64,000 bases of DNA from Schistosoma haematobium (Eukaryota; Platyhelminthes; Trematoda; Strigeidida; Schistosomatidae): assembly GCF_000699445.3 (NCBI RefSeq), contig NC_067196.1, forward strand, positions 81,830,364 through 81,894,363, written 5' to 3'. Under the pieces are notes generated by a model. It searched no databases. It was not told the DNA's origin and saw nothing but the letters and a program-made list of their open reading frames with translations. Both the position numbers and the translations under genes were made by a program. Position 1 is the stretch's first letter, and every line of letters starts with the position of its first letter. Below are positions 59,401 to 64,000 of this stretch, piece after piece.

Positions 59401-60395
59401 CCGAGGACTATAAGTTTCGTAACATTCTTCACTGGGTATTTCGTACCATTCATTCCACATTTGACATATTACTTGTCCAAATCATGTTTTGAGTTATTTA
59501 GCTTGACATGGAGTCCCACAAATTCTTACAGTTTCTACTAGTAGTCTTATGAAAACTTTCCACATTTATAGAAATTCTTCATAGCAAGTTAATTCAATAT
59601 GCATATAGGCATGGACGAGTAATAATAATAATAATAACAATCACATGTCCTAAATGAATTCTCGCTATTGTCGACACCATTAACATTTATTCTAATATTC
59701 GGTAATATTTCTAGTTTATATGTTGGAAAATGTACACTCAGTCGTGGTCAAATAGTGAAAACGAAAGTCTGAAGTTATTCAGTGACAGTAGTCACTTGAC
59801 TTTTCAACTGAATTCATAATTAAACAGTTTATACCACTACTTGTTAGTACATTTTTAATAGCTTCATTAAAATCAAGACAAACATATTCACGTCATGTAT
59901 AAATGTCTGTGTGAACCAACCCCATTTACCTTGTTTGATAGTGAGTTATTTTGAAGACCAGAAGTTCGAACAACTAATTCTGAAATATTCAGTAGGCTGA
60001 TTCTATAACCACTGTTCGTAAAAATTAGGAGTGCAGTAATAAAATACTTCCACAACCTTATGTCAAATTTTCGTAACCACATGGTGTTTCGTGTTTCTAG
60101 TACTCAGTTGATTCAGTAGAATACTGGAGTGAGGTAGTATGCGAAATGTAAAACTCATGTGGATGATTTTGTTGGAGTTTCGTTGTCTGAACTGGATGGA
60201 TCAATCTTGCATTTTCATTTCCAATTCTTCTGAACAGCATCATCAGCACAAACTTCAGTTGGAAGTGAGACATTCTAATTTCTCCACACACGACTAACAG
60301 CATGTCCTGTCGACCGTGAGCTTGACCGACTGTTGTTTACTTCTAGTCTGTCACTATGTGCATATTTATTTTGATTGTCTCCCCCCTCCATTGAC
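56471..60395. other. Non-coding, nothing recognised
   Basis: About 3.9 kb of AT-rich sequence without supportable exons, RNA genes or transposon domains. An AAT trinucleotide run lies at about 59621-59637. Confidence 0.4.
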
Positions 60396-60880
60396 ATGAT
60401 TTATGACCCTGTTTGAAAACCATCCAGTTCTAAGAACGAAACTAAACCGGAAACTTCCTCAAGTGAGTCAGGTGACCTGACTATACTTACTGGACTAATC
60501 TGGAGGCGACTGTAATTGAAGAGATTCTGGTTAACTAACGGAGTGTATGGATGTTTCCTAGTGATTGAATGGGAGACATTTTTGATACTAACATTGATTT
60601 CGTCTGAAACTCCGATATGATAATTGTTATTCCAACGGAGAGATTATTACATGGTTCGATAGATGTACTTTCCCTTAACTGAAATGATTGTGAATGAGCT
60701 ACATGCTATTGTACAACTTGTAAATTCTTGAATATTACGTTGCACTGTTTCTCATTATTTTTCTTTGAACTTCTGAGAAATGTTTAGCCGTGTTGCATAA
60801 TGTATTGATACCAATTATGTTACATTATATATAATGTTGCTATTATTATGTTGTCATATATTATTACATTATTATACTAT
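60396..60880 (+). repeat. Left arm of large inverted repeat
   Basis: 485 bp that are the reverse complement of 63516-64000. By eye only two positions differ, both at the inner end (60875, 60879). No ORF or transposon domain is seen in the arm. Confidence 0.92.
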
Positions 60881-63411
60881 TTCGATTTCGTATTAAATTT
60901 ATAACACTGTATTAAACGATTAGTATTCTTATTATCGTTCTTTGGAGTTAAAGTTTACTACCAACTATCTCTTAGTATTTTTAAAGAAAATATTATATAG
61001 AATATAAATCATCATGATAATTTTTATCTGCAATTTATGGATAACCTTCTGAAACTTGTTGTGTTGTGCATTCTATTTATCAACAATCATCAGTAATATG
61101 TACATCTTGTACTTTACGTTAATTGTGAGTAATAATTGTAAACTTTTTTATAATTAATTATGTCCATTAAAGGAACTTAACAAATGAAGGTTGAATCTCA
61201 AACAGGAAATGAATTTCCATTGACGTTACTATTACACTTTAACTATAGAGGGTCAACTAACAATAAACCGATTAATTAGAAAATGTATAGTTACTAATTA
61301 TTTAACAATCATTAAGATAGAAACGAATAATTATTTTTTAATAAATCTTAAAACTGTACTTTTCTTGTTTGATTCCATTCTGAGGTTAGATTGTTAAATT
61401 AAAACAAGAAAAATAGGTTATCAAGGGAAAATTAACCAATAAAAATAAAGGTTACTGAAACAAAACAAAACGAAACGACATGAAAAAAAGGAATTGTTTT
61501 TCTTTTTTTTTTGAGCAATGATACAAATCGAACAAAACTGTTGTTTAAATGAACTAGTTCTAGTCTCACCATAACACATATATATCGAACCCTATGTAGA
61601 AGCATAGAAAATGTGAACAGCAGAAGTCATAATAAAAAGAAAAAAGTGATTTTTGATCCAAAATTGTTATTTTCAATAGAAATCTATCTTATGGATTAAA
61701 TTATTTTGTTTTCCTCTTCAAAGTGAACAGAAAAAGTGGGGATGTTTTATTTCCCTAGAAACCTTTATATTATCTAAGGATCGTTTTCTTTTTTACAATT
61801 TTTTTCCTTCTCCCTTCTTTTTTTGTCACATGGAGACACAGGAAAGTTATTGATTAATGTTTATTAATTGAGGATGGAAAATAATAATGGCATGTAGCAA
61901 CAGACGATATATAGACTAGTTTCTATTTGATTTTTGTATTATTCTTACATTTCATTCAGTTTTATTCAGATTGTAAGTTAACATCGCAATTGATTGTGTT
62001 TTTTAGCATAATAAGTCATTCGCTAATTATTTGTATGATGACAAAAACCTTAATTTTACTGATCCGAAATTGTAAGAAGATTTCTACGTACTTTGGATGT
62101 GTAAAAGTAAGTGGATCATAGTGATTCTCAAATTAATATGTAATTTCAGAGAATAACAAAAACACTGACAGTCAAATGATTATGTAAAAACATAGACTGA
62201 AAACTAAATCTAATGCAAATAAGTGATAGTTTTAAATCAGCCCTCTACAAACTATAAGTTAACCAGTCAAACCGCTTGATTATATGCCAGAAAATAAAGT
62301 CTGTTATCATTCTTGAAATATCCTCATACAGCCGTGGGTTCATGATCTACTCTAGAGACCTTCTAATCTCTGCTTTTAATTGACTAGTGTAGGTTAGGTG
62401 CTTAAACTGGATTAGTGGATATAGTAGGTTTACTAAAAAGAAATGAAAAACTCTGATTACAAACCACTGGTGTGTATGAATTGAATAGCCCTGATGGAAT
62501 GAATAAGTTTGGAACCTACTCTTATACCAGTTAACAAGTGATTGCATTCCTTGATATTCCAAAACTACTGTGTGGATTAGAACAATCAAATCAAAAAAAT
62601 GGAATTGAGTCCAGTAAAACAGTCATCTGCTTTGGATAGTGTGCAAGGTGCTATTACAGCAATAATACAACTAATGATGATTGTGAATGAAGAAAATAGA
62701 GATAGTCACTTTCTATCCAACTAAAGCAATTTTACAACACAATGTTTGTTCATCTTCAATTGATAAGTATTAAGCCTGATGATTTTAGAAAAATAACAGA
62801 AAACTGTTGATTACTAATAGTACAAAAACATTTCATTTTACTTCATTTATGGTACAAAACTATAGTTAAACGTTTATGGACTAGACAGAGTATCCAGACT
62901 TTATATGACATAAACATGTTTTCAAATATTCATTCAAACCGATACTAATTTTTGTCAAGAGAAGCGAAGAAAAATTTGGAATAGCTCATTTTAATGCATA
63001 CATACCTCAAATATACCATTATATTTCAGTAATATATATAAGATTTTGGATCGTGATTAAAAACATTTCACTGTAGCACCTTAAGTTCTTCAAGAATAAA
63101 AGCGCATATCACATCACTTAAATACTTCCAAATATAAGGTGAGTAGGGAAAATGCGAAGGAACAGAGAGTATTTGGGTTAGGTTTCCTAATTTTTGATGG
63201 TTTATTCAAAAAGTGACTGAACCTTACAATTTCGCTCGAATGTTCTGAATAAAAACAAATTTTGATACTCATACAACAACATCAAATGTTACTACTAAAA
63301 AAACAAATATAATAGTAGCATTATTCAAAATTGTAGGTTAAGTACGAAACGGTAAACTTAGAATACAGTATTCTGTCAACCACTGATATGCACTTAAGCA
63401 ATCTCTGCATG
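60881..63411. other. Spacer of inverted repeat, non-coding
   Basis: AT-rich, with T-rich and A-rich tracts around 61490 and 61800. No gene or known element is recognised. Confidence 0.4.
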
Positions 63412-63435
63412 TATATATATATCTATATATCTATA

Positions 63436-63515
<80 letters not shown>
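63412..63515. repeat. Long (AT)n/(ATCT)n microsatellite
   Basis: About 104 bp of nearly pure AT with a few ATCT interruptions at its left end, directly abutting the right arm of the inverted repeat. Confidence 0.9.
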
Positions 63516-63516
<1 letters not shown>

Positions 63517-64000
63517 CAGTGTAATAATGTAATAATATATGACAACATAATAATAGCAACATTATATATAATGTAACATAATTGGTATCAATACATTATG
63601 CAACACGGCTAAACATTTCTCAGAAGTTCAAAGAAAAATAATGAGAAACAGTGCAACGTAATATTCAAGAATTTACAAGTTGTACAATAGCATGTAGCTC
63701 ATTCACAATCATTTCAGTTAAGGGAAAGTACATCTATCGAACCATGTAATAATCTCTCCGTTGGAATAACAATTATCATATCGGAGTTTCAGACGAAATC
63801 AATGTTAGTATCAAAAATGTCTCCCATTCAATCACTAGGAAACATCCATACACTCCGTTAGTTAACCAGAATCTCTTCAATTACAGTCGCCTCCAGATTA
63901 GTCCAGTAAGTATAGTCAGGTCACCTGACTCACTTGAGGAAGTTTCCGGTTTAGTTTCGTTCTTAGAACTGGATGGTTTTCAAACAGGGTCATAAATCAT
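63516..64000 (-). repeat. Right arm of large inverted repeat (reaches window end)
   Basis: Reverse complement of 60396-60880. The match continues to the last base, so the arm may extend beyond the window. Confidence 0.92.

Noticed and set aside
1..64000. CRISPR arrays, operons, bacterial promoters or ribosome binding sites
   Set aside because: The window is eukaryotic: spliced gene, SINEs, LINEs and LTR elements. No regularly spaced direct repeats were seen.

Overview
The window looks like a piece of a blood fluke (Schistosoma) genome. It is AT-rich, with one intron-rich host gene set in dense retroelement debris. The genus call rests on several signs together: copies of the Smalpha-type tRNA-derived SINE with hammerhead ribozyme cores, a CsRn1/Boudicca-clade Gypsy element primed by tRNA-Trp, Penelope-like and RTE-like fragments, and a host gene with very short 5' introns (39 and 34 nt) followed by long 3' ones. 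The species cannot be fixed from sequence alone.

Layout. Positions 1-17200 hold no host gene I can support. They carry SINE copies of three hammerhead-bearing types, LINE 3' ends, AT microsatellites and a Penelope-like element fragment. Positions 17205-19550 are an old, internally deleted Gypsy LTR element that ends about 325 bp upstream of the host gene. Positions 19876-42506 (+) are the one clear host gene, an AVL9 homologue (late secretory pathway, Avl9/DENN-like fold). I could assemble it into 16 exons with GT-AG introns and consistent phase, 850 codons plus stop, with a polyadenylation signal at 42742. Its introns hold LINE fragments, SINEs and microsatellites. Positions 42770-46100 are unassigned.

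Positions 46105-54690 are a nest. An old minus-strand Gypsy element (gag-protease at 53633-54690, protease-RT at 46105-46800) is split by about 1.5 kb of unclassified DNA. That DNA was in turn invaded by a young plus-strand CsRn1/Boudicca-like element at 47655-52891. The young element has 321-bp LTRs differing at 2 positions, a 4-bp target duplication, a tRNA-Trp-type primer site, gag, and a pol that is open except for one in-frame TAG. From 54700 to 60395 there is only a LINE tail at 56270. Positions 60396-60880 and 63516-64000 are two nearly identical arms of an inverted repeat around a 2.6-kb spacer, running to the window edge.

Most notable: many SINE copies here contain hammerhead self-cleaving RNA motifs, one with every conserved position intact. 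Three copies are fold-back forms in which the SINE 3' half is duplicated in inverted orientation, giving elements of 245-340 bp with long terminal inverted repeats.
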